A stretch of 64,000 bases of DNA from Areca catechu (taxonomy: Eukaryota; Streptophyta; Magnoliopsida; Arecales; Arecaceae), in contig CM038053.1 in NCBI GenBank assembly GCA_021397845.1, positions 109,715,825 through 109,779,824 of the forward strand, given 5' to 3'. Shown here one piece after another: positions 11,818-23,031 of this stretch. Within the stretch, counting starts at the first letter, position 1. Each line of letters opens with the position of its first letter. The notes under the pieces were generated by a model. It ran no database searches. It had not been told where the DNA came from and was given only the letters and a program-made list of their open reading frames with translations. Made by a program: the position numbers and the translations under genes.

Positions 11818-12473
11818 TGTAGGGTTCGGTGGCAAGGCGGAATCATAGATTTCAAAATTTTTTTTTTTTATCTTTATGAAATCTTCACCAAACCTTCAAC
11901 CCAAATCTCCTTAAAAGAATTAAAACATATAAGATGTATATAAAGATTTAATCTCAAATTAAGATACTAACCTGTATCGCAAATCCAACTCTGAATCTCC
12001 ACCAGGTGCCCAAATGTTCACCCTCCAATGGTGATCCACACAGAAAAACAATGAAGACAACAATTTCTATTTCTTGGTTCCTTTTCTGAATTCTTTTTCA
12101 AGAATTCAATTCTTGGACCTTTAGGCTGAATTTTCTTTCTTGAAAATTTCTTTTTCTTCCTTCTTTCCTCTTCTTGAATTTTCTTCAAGAATTCCCTTTC
12201 TTGAGTCCCTTTTCTTGAATTGAATTGGAAGAAAAATTAAGACAGTCAAAGTCTTAATTCAAGAAGGAAAGAAGAATAGATCCTTTCCCTGTTCTTTCCT
12301 TTACCGTTCAAGACCTTCTTCTTATTCTTGTTTAGGGTCAGAGTTTTGACAGAGGATACCTCTGTAAGGGAAACAATACCCAACAAGAACAAGAGGAAGG
12401 AGTATTCTGGAGAGGAAGAAAGGGAATTGGATCTCTGAACTATGTTGCGTGAAAACCCCCGAGAACCCCAACC

Positions 12474-12483
12474 CTATTTATAG
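12474..12483 (-). promoter_or_regulatory. TATA box in LTRs of copia C
   Basis: The minus strand reads CTATAAATAG; the identical copy in the 5' LTR is at 20008-20017. The latter would drive the element's transcript. A GC-rich palindrome lies about 320 bases upstream. Confidence 0.62.
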
Positions 12484-12800
12484 ATCTCAGAGGGGTGTCA
12501 TCTCGAAACAACGCAACCCTCTGAAACCCCAGGGATCACGATCCCTCATTCCTCACGCGTCCCCTCAACCAAAATCACGATTCTCCAATTTGATTTTCGT
12601 TTTTCCGACGAGGAGAACTCTCGGAAAAACTTCAGGAAGGATCGCGACTTTTGGAGACGGATTTGCGACCGACAAGCGACGGATCTTTTTCTTAAATTTT
12701 TCTGGCCATCAGATCCAGATCAAAGGGCGCCAGACAAGGATCTGAAATGCCCTTATTCAGAAATTTCTCCGACATTTTTTCTTCTCACGCGTTTTAAGAG

Positions 12801-12820
12801 AAGTCCACGCGCGTGGACTT
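12801..12820. promoter_or_regulatory. 20-base perfect palindrome in LTR of copia C
   Basis: AAGTCCACGCGCGTGGACTT is its own reverse complement; the identical copy in the other LTR is at 20337-20356. It contains CGCG, which resembles the core recognised by plant CAMTA factors. It lies upstream of the TATA box relative to transcription. Regulatory use is an inference. Confidence 0.6.
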
Positions 12821-14171
12821 TCTTTCTTGGCGCGCGGGTGAGAGAAGGGAGGGGGCGGCTTGGAGAGAGGGTCTCAGTGAATTAAATTCACTTGGGTTCA
12901 GCCACGGGTTAGCCCAATGTCCTAAAAAATAATTGGACCTTAATCTGGTTCAATTAGAACCCAATTAAGCCCAATTCGGAACCAAATTCGAATCTGATTC
13001 GAATAGAAATTTGGTCTGCAACACATGCTAGTGTGTTTATCCTGCAAACATGATTTAATTCCAAATTAAATCCTTCATCAATTTTCTTTTGTGTGTGACC
13101 CATTGGATTCCACACCTAGCCAGCAGTAGGTCCGAGTTCTATTTGACTTAATTCGGTTAGATCTTAACTAAGCCGATTTAGGTCAACTCAAACAAGCTCG
13201 ACTCGGTCAATTAGAATCTAATTCAAATTGACTGATTTGAATTACCATGACTCAATAATATACCTACAAGACAAGATTGATGTCTAGCAACGTATCATGT
13301 CTACCCGGAAGATGTGGATTTTGGTAGAATTACCAAAATACCCTTCAGTGGTGAGTTACCGGGCAATTCAGTCCTTTGATCAACTTGCATTCCGAATATG
13401 ATTATGAATATGGATACTTGTCAAATCCAATTTCATATTCATCCCTAGCTCAATCTTTATAATGATGATTCATTAATGAACCATTAGAAAATAACTCTAA
13501 TGTTCATACTTTGATCAAAGGTTTCCTGAATCCATCATTTGAAATTAGCTGGATGCTATTCCCTCTTACTAGGGCTGATCAATTCCTTGTTGACCTACTC
13601 ACAACCTCCATATACAATCCACCATAACCAGTATCACCTCGTGCATGACTCAGTGTCATGATTGATTGCGAACCAAAGTATGGATTCATGTATATAAGGT
13701 ACTATGGTAGTCTCAGGTCAAAGGACCACATGCACTACTCCCACTATGAGAATTATCTATTGACAAACAGATAAGGTTCCATTAGATATTCTCAATCTGG
13801 ATCAATTCAGTGAACTCATTCTCTAATGAACACTCACATCCTACCTAGTATTAGTGTCAAACACAAGTGACTGTGAGATCAGTCACCCTCATTACAAAAC
13901 ATATATAGGATGTGCTGGTCTTGCCGGAAACATTGATCCCCAACTCAATGTCCCATCGACCAGGAATATTTTAGATTAGGGTTTTAAGGCTTTAGGTCTC
14001 ACTGGTATGATCTCATCATAACCCTAGAACCATAGCCCTAATCTATGGGGTTCATCATAAAATCAAAAAGACACAGCAAATGATGAAAATAATGCCTTTA
14101 TAAATGTCAATTCATTGATTTTGGGATCAAAATTACAATATTTCAATTGGCTTTCAGGGCACAATCTTTCA

Positions 14172-14184
14172 ATCTCCCACTTGC
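14172..14184 (-). other. PPT of copia C
   Basis: The minus strand reads AGTGCAAGTGGGAGAT up to the 3' LTR; the purine-rich core AAGTGGGAGAT primes plus-strand cDNA. The pol stop codon lies right next to it at 14185-14187. Confidence 0.8.
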
Positions 14185-14871
14185 ACTAAAGCCAATCGCC
14201 TTTAAATCTTAACCCCATACAATCAAGGTGGCGATCAAACTCTCGCTGTGATAGAGCCTTAGTGAACGGGTCTGCTACGTTGTTCTTCGTTTCTACCCTT
14301 TTAATGCTGACTTCTTGTCTTTCGACAATCTCTCGAATGAGATGGAAGCGTCTCAGAATGTGCTTTGATTTGTGATGAGCTCTTGGTTCCTTTGCTTGAG
14401 CAACAGCCCCCGTATTATCACAGTAAGTGATACTGGACCTTCAATCTTAGGAACTACGCCCAACTCTGATATGAACTTCTTCATCCAGACAGCTTCCTTG
14501 GCAGCTTCACTAACAGCAATGTACTCTGCCTCAGTTGTTGAGTCAGCTACAGTTTGCTGTTTAGAACTTTTCCAGCTTACAGCTCCTCCATTAAGGGTAA
14601 AAACATACCCAGATATATTTGCTGTCATCTGGATCTGATTGAAAACTAGAATCTGAATAAGCTTCTAGTTTAAGATCAGATCCTCCGTATATTAGAAAAA
14701 TATCCTTAGTTCTTCTTAAGTACTTAAGAATATTTTTCACAGCCTTCCAATGATCCTCTCCTGGATCAGCCTGAAACCTGCTGGCTATACCTAAGGCATA
14801 TGCCACATCAGGCCTAGTACACAACATAGCATACATAATAGACCCTACTGCTGAAGCATAAGGTACCGAAT
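14185..14871 (-). pseudogene. Copia C: RNase H domain (frameshifted)
   Basis: This is the C-terminal domain of the copia polyprotein, which degrades the RNA strand after reverse transcription. Readable blocks are GYVFTLNGGAVSWKSSKQ, then STTEAEYIA (catalytic Glu context) and AAKEAVWMKKFISELGVVP in 14353-14628, and ADPFTKAL at about 14251-14272. The frame is lost near 14440, where the CDNNGA-like segment should be, and near 14600. It ends with D-W-L-stop at 14185, beside the PPT. Confidence 0.88.
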
Positions 14872-16204
14872 TCATTCTATTTCTTTCTTCAGGTGTCTTA
14901 GGAGACATCTTCTTAGAAAGATGTATGCCATGACCAATAGTAAGTAACCTCTTTTACTTTCCTCCATGCTAAATCTTTTTAGCACTTGGTCAATGTACCT
15001 AGACTGGGATAAACCTAGCATCCTCCTAGATCTATCTCTATAGATCTTGATGCCTAGTATATAAGATGCTTCTCCCAAGTCTTTCATGGAAAACTGTTTA
15101 GATAACCATACCTTGACTGATTGTAACATTGGGATATCATTCCCAATGAGGAGTATGTCATCTACATACAGAACCAAGAACTATGGCACTCCCACTAGTC
15201 TTCTTGTACACACAAGGTTCATCCTCATTTTGATAAAGTCAAATTCTTTGACTGTCTTATCAAATCGGATGTTCCAACTCCTAGATGCTTGCTTTAATCC
15301 ATAAATAGATTTCTTTAGCCTACATACCTGATTAGGTTTAGTCTCCAAGACAAAACCTTCTGGCTGTGACATATAAACCTCTTCCTCAAGGAAACCATTG
15401 AGGAATGCAGTTTTCACATCCATCTGCCAGATTTCATAATCATGATATGCTGCTATAGCAAGCATGATCCGAATAGATTTGAGCATGGCAACAGGAGAAA
15501 ATGTTTCATCATAATCTATTCCCTGTTTTTGTCTGAAACCCTTAGCCACTAATCTGGCTTTATAAGTTTCAACTTGGCCATCTGTCCCAATCTTTTTCTT
15601 ATAGACCCATTTGCATCCAATAGGGTTAACACTCTCTGGTGCATCAACCAAAGTCCAAACTTGGTTGACATACATGGAGTCCATTTCGGATCTCATGGCT
15701 TCCAGCCATTTGTCTGAGTCACTACTTATGACAGCATCCGTATATGTTAGAGGCTCATCATTATCAATGATTCGGGCTTCATTATTTTCAATAATGAACC
15801 CATACCTTTCAGGTGCATGTCGCACTCTATCAGACTTACGGATAGGAGTGGTGTGTTCAGGTTCTATACTAACTGTGTTATGATTTTGTTGAGATGTATC
15901 TGCTTGTTGAACTTCTTCAAGTTCAATATTTCTCCCACTGTCCTTTTGTAGGATGAATTCTTTTTCCATAAAAATGGCATGCCTACTGACTAAAACCTTT
16001 TGTTCAGTAGGGTGGTAGAATAGATATCCTATACTATTTTTGGGATATCCAACAAATAGACATTTTTCTACTCTAGCATCAAGCTTTTGTCCAAAATTTT
16101 TTTTGACATAAGCTGGACATCCCCATATCTTAAGGTGCTTAAGATTGGGTTTCTTTCCTCTCCATAACTCATATGGAATACCAGATACAGATTTAGATGG
16201 TACT
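14872..16204 (-). pseudogene. Copia C: integrase C-terminus and reverse transcriptase (nearly open)
   Basis: About 15181-16204 is one open minus-strand frame. It starts with the integrase C-terminal part (VPSKSVSGIPYELWRG, KLDARVEKCLFVGYP), passes through a variable linker, and enters RT (WTLVDAPESVNPIGCKWVYK, KARLVAKGFRQKQGIDYDET, QMDVKTAFLNGFLEEEV, RLKKSIYGLKQASRSW). A frameshift at about 15180 separates it from YVDD (15157-15168), followed by KDLGEASYILGIKIYRD and a thumb/connection region to about 14591. The catalytic YVDD is intact. Only two or three small breaks would need explaining, so the copy is fairly young or assembly errors contribute. Confidence 0.92.
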
Positions 16205-17300
16205 CTATTCAAATATTAGCCGCTGTTTCCAAGGCATATCCCAAAAAGAAACAGGTAAGTCTGTGAAGCACATCATGGACCGTACCATATCTAATAAAGT
16301 ACGATTTCTCCTTTCAGCAACACCATTTAATTGTGGTGTGTAAGGAGGAGTCCATTCAGAGATGATTCCCTTTTGTTTAAGGTGATCAAGAAACTCGGTG
16401 GATAAGTATTCACCTCCTCTATCTGATTGAAGGATCTTAATACTTTTCCCCGTTTGTTTCTCTACCATACTTTGATACTCTAAAAATTTTCAAAAGCTTC
16501 GGACTTATGTTTCATTAGATACACAAATCCGTACCTTGAAAAATCATCAATGAATGTGATGAATATGAGTATCCACCCTTGGCCTGAGTTGTCATAGGTC
16601 CACATACATCAGTGTGTATGAGTCCTAATAACTCTGTTGTCCTTTCATTATGTCCACTAAATGGAGTCTTGGTCATTTTACCCATGAGACATGATTCACA
16701 AGTTCCTAATGATTCATAGTCATAAGGATTAAGAAATTTTTCCTTGTATAACTTGTTAATCCTCTGCTCACTAATATGTCCAAGACGACAGTGCCAAAGT
16801 AAAGTATTGTTTACTTCATCTCTTTTTCGTTTATTACTAACATGTAGTATATTGTCATCAGAAGATAAAGTTAAGAGACCATTGCAAAATATGCCATTAA
16901 ATATTATTTCATTAGAAAAACTGATTGAGCAGCCACTGCTCATTACATTCATAATATATCCTTGTTTAAGTAACAAGGGTACAGATATGATGTTTCTAAT
17001 GATTCTAGGCATAAAATAACAATTCTTTAACTCTAAAATTTTCCCAGAAGGCAGCTTCAACATATAAGTCCCTACAGCTTCTGCTTGGATGGAATCTCCT
17101 CCAGCACCGTAGAGCTCGAAGTCGCCTTCCTTCAAAACTCTAATGTTCTGTAGTCCCTGCAATGATTTGCAGATATGATGACCACAAGCAGTATCCAATA
17201 CCCAAGAGTTTGAATTAGAAGTATCTAATGACAAAATTTCATGTATCTCATACATACCTTTTGGTGCATTACTAGCACCAGGCTTCAGACTTGCAAGGTA
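16205..17300 (-). pseudogene. Copia C: protease, GAG-pre-integrase and integrase core
   Basis: On the minus strand the order is: protease with SWVLDTACGHHICKSLQGL (catalytic Asp near 17196-17198); GAG-pre-integrase (LWHCRLGHISEQRINKLY); the integrase zinc-binding end (CESCLMGKMTKTPFSG); the start of the core (TELLGLIHTDVCGPMTTQ); then, after a frameshift near 16510, SDRGGEYLS with the second catalytic Asp and TPPYTPQLNGVAERRNRTLL with the catalytic Glu. The protease has D-T-A where most aspartic proteases have D-[ST]-G, and A and B show the same residue. Breaks: one frameshift in the core and one near 16205. Confidence 0.9.
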
Positions 17301-18075
17301 AACCTTGCAGTTTCTTTTCCAGTGACCCGGCTTGCCACAATGAAAGCAGGTCATTTGTCCGGAGGCCTTCTTTCCTTTCTTTTTCTTGATGCCCCATTTT
17401 GGGTTTAACCTCCTCTTGGAACCCTTTTTGCCTATTTCTTCTTGTTTACACCATCCACAAGAAGAAGTGGAGCCTTATTTTTCTTTAAATGGCTCTCCGC
17501 TGTTTTTAACATATTCAACAGCTCAGGCAAGGAAGTGTTAAGTTTGTTCATATGATAATTAAGAACAAACTGTGAAAATGACTCTGGGAGTGACTGCAGG
17601 ATTAAATCCTGATTCAACTCCCCATCCATAACAAAATCCAATTGACCCAATCGGGTGATTAGGTCAATAACCATTATACATGGTCTTGTACGGATGTACC
17701 TTCTATCATCCTTGCACGGAATAACTGCTTAGATATTTCATATCTTGCAGTTCGACTATGTTCTCCATAAAGTTCTTTTAAATTGAGCAATATGGAGTTT
17801 GTGTCCATGCTATCATGTTGCCTCTGTAACTCATTGGTCATAGAGGCAAGCATTATACACTTGACAGTAAGTGAGTCATTTTGCCACGTGTTATATGTGG
17901 TCTTATCCTCTTGCGAGGCATCTTCTCCTAATGGTTCTAAGGTTGGGGTATCAAGAATATAAGAAAATTCTTTCTTGGCTGAGTACTATCTTCAGGTTCT
18001 CAACCAATCAACATAGTTTGGTCCAGTCAATTTATTTGCATCAAGAATGCTACGGAGTGAGAGTGAAGAGGCCAT
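17301..18075 (-). pseudogene. Copia C: gag (UBN2 type) with zinc knuckle
   Basis: The start is the minus-strand ATG at 18073-18075, the first ATG after the leader; the protein begins MASSLSLRSILDANKL. The UBN2-type capsid region is recognisable throughout (NYVDWLR, ILDTPTLEPLG, YGEHSRTARYEISKQLF, LPESFSQFVLNYHMNKL). The CCHC knuckle CFHCGKPGHWKRNC is at 17307-17348 and binds genomic RNA. Stops and a frameshift occur near 18010, 17680 and 17400. It is probably expressed as one polyprotein with pol in the intact ancestor, as usual for copia. Confidence 0.9.
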
Positions 18076-18264
18076 TTAATCTACATTAACAAACAACATT
18101 ACATAAGCAGACAATCAATGTTGACAAACATAATTAAATTAGGACTTTAACTTAATTATGTCTCCCACTATTTTATCAAGCATCATACCCCTCAATGTGA
18201 TGATCGAGAAAACCCTAATTGGTTCTCTTAGTGGGGTTGAGATCCTAATTCCTTATAAAAGACC

Positions 18265-18563
18265 TTGTGTGTACACAACAATCTTATATAAGTTCAAAGG
18301 TAGGAAACTCTTTCCAATTGTAATTCATACAATTCTCAACTTATCTTGGCCTCTAAAATATAATAGCCTTGTGTGTACACAACAAACTATAATATTTTAG
18401 TTAAGTTAGACCCTTCATTGCTATATAGTCATGATATTAATCATAATACCCTTGTGTGTACACAACAAAGTATTATATCAAATCATTCCATAAGCATCAA
18501 ATGTACCAAGCAAAAAATTATGTTAGTCACCATAAAGAAAAAGGCCTTGTGTGTACACAACAA
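18265..18563 (-). repeat. Four leader boxes TTGTG-TGTA-CACAACAA in copia C
   Basis: Identical 17-base copies are at 18265-18281, 18369-18385, 18452-18468 and 18547-18563. The core TGTGTACACA is a perfect 10-base palindrome. All four copies share the spacer TGTA. Confidence 0.9.
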
Positions 18564-18920
18564 ACCTAATATGGATCATAACATAATAATGACTTGGAAT
18601 GAAGGAAGGCCATATGTAGTGAATATTACACTGAGCATATTAATCAATAATTAAGTTAATCATACCGCCAGGTAGTGGGAGAGTGGTGGGAGTCCCCCCG
18701 TTGCTTTCCTTAGACACCAATAAGAATTGGCCAGGTCAGTCAACGGAACCAATTAAAAATCACGTCCTCTTTACCGATCATGAACCACTTTTCCTAGACA
18801 CCGAATGATAAACTAATCATATTGATTATTTTTGCTTTTGGTATATGACACTACAACTTAATATGTTTTTAAAGAGGGCTTTATTAAAACAAAGCACATT
18901 CTAGCAAATATGTGCCATAG

Positions 18921-19184
18921 TGTGCCATCATACTAGGACAACCATTTACCACATAATGGATCCACCATTATGCCAGGGCAACCTTATTTCAGTATGATGA
19001 CTAGAAGGCTAAACATATCTCTATGCAAATTAAGGTTTAAATGAAACCTTAATTAGTGGCATACATCAAACACATATGCATAATTAACACAAATATGTGA
19101 TTAGTGTGTCATCATACTAGGACAACCATTTACCACATAATGGATCCACCATTATGCCAGGGCAACCTTATTTCAGTATGATGA
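18921..19184 (-). repeat. Tandem duplication of a hairpin block in copia C leader
   Basis: The segment starting tgtgccatcatactagg at 18921 recurs from 19105 (period about 184 bases). Each unit has outer arms CATCATACT/AGTATGATG and inner arms CATAATGG/CCATTATG around a GGATCC centre. The second unit lacks a few bases at its end. B has only one such block. Confidence 0.8.
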
Positions 19185-19331
19185 CTAGATCTCTATGCAT
19201 ATCTCTACAACAATTAGGGTTTGAGTGAAAACCCTAATTGGTGACATTATAACAAACATATATTACATCTCAAGTTACTTATATAAATATGCATCTAAAA
19301 TTCAGAATATATATTTTAATCTTAATAAGGA

Positions 19332-19345
19332 GGCTCTGATACCAC
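19332..19345 (-). other. PBS of copia C (initiator tRNA-Met)
   Basis: The minus strand reads TGGTATCAGAGCC one base after the LTR end. It matches plant initiator tRNA-Met. Confidence 0.93.
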
Positions 19346-21569
19346 TGTAGGGTTCGGTGGCAAGGCGGAATCATAGATTTCAAATTTTTTTTTTTTTTAT
19401 CTTTATGAAATCTTCACCAAACCTTCAACCAAAATCTCCTTAAAAGAATAAAACATATTGTATATAAGATTTAATCTCAAGATTTTACTAACCTAATTAA
19501 ATCAAACCTGTCATCAAAACTCCAAACTCGAATCTCCACCAGTCCAATATGTCACCCTCTAATGATGATCTACACAGAAACAACAATGAGACAACAATTT
19601 CTATTTTTTGGTTCCTTTTCTTGAATTTTTTTTCAAGAATTCAATTCTTGGACCTTTAGGCTGAATTTTCTTTCTTGAAATTTTCTTTTTCTTCCTTCTT
19701 TCCTCTTCTTGAATTTTCTTCAAGAATTCCCTTTCTTGAGTCCCTTTTCTTGAATTGAATTGGAAGAAAATTAAGACAGTCAAAGTCTTAATTCAAGAAG
19801 GAAAAGAAGAATAGATCCTTTCCCTGTTCTTTCCTTTACCGTTCAAGACCTTCTTCTTATTCTTGTTTAGGGTCAGAGTTTTGACAGAGGATACCTCTGT
19901 AGGGAAACAATACCCAACAAGAACAAGAGGAAGGAGTATTCTGGAGAGGAAGAAAGGGAATTGGATCTCTGAACTATGTTGCGTGAAAACCCCCGAGAAC
20001 CCCAACCCTATTTATAGATCTCAGAGGGGTGTCATCTCGAAACAACGCAACCCTCTGAAACCCCAGGGATCACGATCCCTCATTCCTCACACGTCCCCTC
20101 AACCAAAAATCATGATTCTCTGATTTGATTTTCGTTTTTCCGATGAGGAGAACTCTCGGAAAAACTTCAGGAAGGATCGCGACTTTTGGAGACGGATTTG
20201 CGACCGAAAAGCGACGGATCTTTTTCTTAAATTTTTCTGGCCATCAGATCCAGATCCAAGGGTGCCAGACAAGGATCTAAAACGACCTTATTCAGAAATT
20301 TCTTCGACGTTTTTTTCTTCTCACGCGTTTTAAGAGAAGTCCACGCGCGTGGACTTTCTTTCTTGGCACGCGCGGGTGAGAGAAGGGAGGGGGCGGCTTG
20401 GAGAGAGGGTCTCAGTGAATTAAATTCACTTGGGTTCAGCCATGGGTTAGCCCAATGTCCTAAAAAATAAATTGGACCTTAATCTGGTTCAATTAGAACC
20501 CAATTATGCCCAATTCGGAACTAAATTCGAATCTGATTCGAATAGAAATTTGGTCTGCAACACATGCTAGTGTGTTTATCCTGCAAACATGATTTAATTC
20601 CAAATTAAATCCTTCATCATTTTCTTTGTGTGTGACCCATTGGATTCCACACCTAGCCAGCAGTAGGTCCGAGTTCTATTTGACTTAATTCGGTTAGATC
20701 TTAACTAAGCCGATTTAGGTCAACTCAAACTAGCTCGACTCGGTCAATTAGAATCTAATTCAAATTGACTGATTTGAATTACCATGACTCAATCATATAC
20801 CTACAAGACAAGATTGACGTCTAGCAACGTATCATGTCTACCCGGAAGATTGGAATTTTGGTGGAATTACCAAAATACCCTTCAGTGGTGAGTTACCGGG
20901 CAATTCAGTCCTTTGATCAACTTGCATTCCGAATATGATTATGAATATGGATACTTGTCAAATCCAATTTTCATATTCATCCCTAGCTCAATCTTTATAA
21001 TGATGATTCATTAATGAACCATTAGAAAATAACTCTAATGTTCATACTTTGATCAAAGGTTTCCTGAATCCATCATTTGAAATTAGTTGGATGCTATTCC
21101 CTCTTACTAGGGCTGATCAATTCCTTGTTGACCTACTCACAACCTCCATATACAATCCACCATAACCAGTATCACCTCGTGCATGACTCAGTGTCATGAT
21201 TGATTGCGAACCAAAGTATGGATTCATGTATATAAGGTACTATGGTAGTCTCAGGTCAAAGGACCACATGCACTACTCCCACTATGAGAATTATCTATTG
21301 ACAAATAGATAAGGTTCCATTAGATATTCTCAATCTGGATCAATTCAGTGAACTCATTCTCTAATGAACACTCACATCCTAGTATTAGTGTCAAACACAA
21401 GTGACTGTGAGATCAGTCACCCTCATTACAAAACATATATAGGATGTGCTGGTCTTGCCGGAAACATTGATCCCCAACTCAATGTCCCATCGACCAGGAA
21501 TATTTTAGATTAGGGTTTTAAGGCTTTAGGTCTCACTGGTATGATCTCATCATAACCCTAGAACCATAG
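19346..21569 (-). repeat. 5' LTR of copia C, main part (split by element D)
   Basis: Same sequence as 11818-14171 with small differences. Interrupted at 21569 by element D (TSD catag at 21565-21569 and 27702-27706). Confidence 0.93.
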
Positions 21570-23017
21570 TGGTGGGGACACCGGAGACACCAGAATAAGA
21601 TAGAGGCTTTTTCAACCCTCTGTAAATTGATCAATATTTATGAGTCCATCTGTAATAAGGGCTTAGCTCATCTGAGTCCATTTTAGTTGTTATTTGAGTA
21701 TTTTTAGTTGTTATTTCAGTTCTGTACTAGTCAGCTCATGTTGAGCTAGTTCAGTCCAATGCTAGTCAGCTCATGTTGAGCTAATTTTTTTTTTGAGTCC
21801 TGTCCAAGCATACTGAAGACTCAAGACTATATCATACAAGTGAAGACCAAGTCCAACTAGATTGAAGACATGGAAGTATAGCCCAAGTCCAACCCAGCTT
21901 GAAGATTTGAAGACCCCAGGAGGAAATTCAGAAAATCCTGATTTCTTGCAGATACCCTCCAGATGCCCAGATTCCCTTCCAGATGTCAAAATATTCATAT
22001 ACCAAGGAATCCATGATTTTAGAGGTCCATCTACATCCTAGCCCAAAGAAATCAAGCCCAGGTGCCAAGCCCAAGCCCCTAAGAAGCAAGATACCAGGGA
22101 ATATTCCTGCTACCTGGCTACTAGGACACCCCAGCTTCTAGAGGCCCAAACCCATGCACCTGGGCCCCTTTGGGCCGGCCCCTTGCTGCTCCTAGAAGCC
22201 CAACACGCCCCCCTAGGCGTCCTTGGAGTGTTGACCAAGTCAAGAGAATTTTTAGGGAATTTTCTACCTAATATTTCCTTATTTTCTAGCTAGGGTTTGA
22301 GAGGAAAAGGATTCTTATGTAAAGACTTATGTACCCTTACTTGGAGCCCAAGGTTAAGGGTCTATTTAAGGGACCCTAGCCTCTTGTATGAGGAAGAATT
22401 TTTGATGAATGAAACCTTGAGTTCTTCTATTGAGTGGTGTGATACCCTGCTGTGTGCATAAAGGGGTTTGTGAGAGTTCTTCTTCCCGGTGTTTGCAATC
22501 ATCTTCCTGCTGCCAACAAACCCTCCAGATCCCTGGATGCCCACTCCAAAAGAAGCCTTCCCTTGCTATTTTTACTTTGTTTTCTTGTTCCTTTGTGAGC
22601 TTTCTAACCCGTGACAGGTCGTTTGCAGGTCCCTGAGTTCCTACGAATCCAACGACTCCAGCCAAGCCTCAATCGGATCACCGAGCAGAAAGCCGGGTAT
22701 CCGCGGGTCTTTGGCTCGATTTTCCATGCCGCATCCGTCGAGGAATGAGAGACCCTTTGCTGCGATCTTCACAGACATTGTCAGGTACAACCCCTCTACC
22801 TCCAGTAGTTTTATTGTAGGAGAACTTGCCCTAACCGAGGCTTCTCAGCCCCGGCGATCCTTCTTTTCTACTTTTCTAGGTCATAATCTGCATGCTGATC
22901 TTCTAAATTCATATAAAATTCTCTATAACTTATTTTAATCTAAAATTTGGGAATTAATCACCCAACCCCACATGTAAAACATATAAAAAAAATTGCATGC
23001 ATATTAGTTCCCCATCA
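21570..23017 (+). repeat. 5' LTR of gypsy D
   Basis: Starts TGGTGGGGACACC and ends CCCCATCA. It matches 26255-27701 almost completely. A TATA-like TCTATTTAAG is at 22361-22370. Short ORFs inside are not genes. Confidence 0.94.
22361..22370 (+). promoter_or_regulatory. TATA-like box in LTRs of gypsy D and E
   Basis: TCTATTTAAG preceded by aaggttaaggg. The same box is at 27048-27057 (D 3' LTR), 29910-29919 (E 5' LTR) and 37132-37141 (E 3' LTR). It is the likely core promoter. Confidence 0.5.
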
Positions 23018-23019
23018 TT

Positions 23020-23031
23020 TGGTATCAGAGC
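23020..23031 (+). other. PBS of gypsy D (initiator tRNA-Met)
   Basis: TGGTATCAGAGC two bases after the LTR end, complementary to initiator tRNA-Met. Confidence 0.94.

Larger units (their letters stand above)
11818..14171 (-). repeat. 3' LTR of copia C
   Basis: Begins TGTAGGGTTCGG and ends ATCTTTCA. It matches 19346-21569 plus 27702-27842, nearly identical over most of its length but more diverged in about the first 250 bases. It contains a TATA box, a 20-base perfect palindrome, and no coding sequence I can support. Confidence 0.93.
18076..19331 (-). other. Copia C: untranslated leader
   Basis: A non-coding leader of about 1.26 kb on the minus strand. It contains four palindromic boxes (18265-18563), the shared leader block (about 18663-18810), and a hairpin block present twice (about 18921-19104 and 19105-19200). 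No coding sequence is supported. Confidence 0.78.

Noticed and set aside
12449..12745. 98-residue ORF in the C LTR, also at 19863-20123
   Set aside because: It is antisense to the element's transcript and spans the TATA region; the second copy is simply the other LTR.
19241..19246. Telomere-like CCCTAA words scattered through the leaders and LTRs
   Set aside because: Only single copies; no tandem (CCCTAAA)n array.
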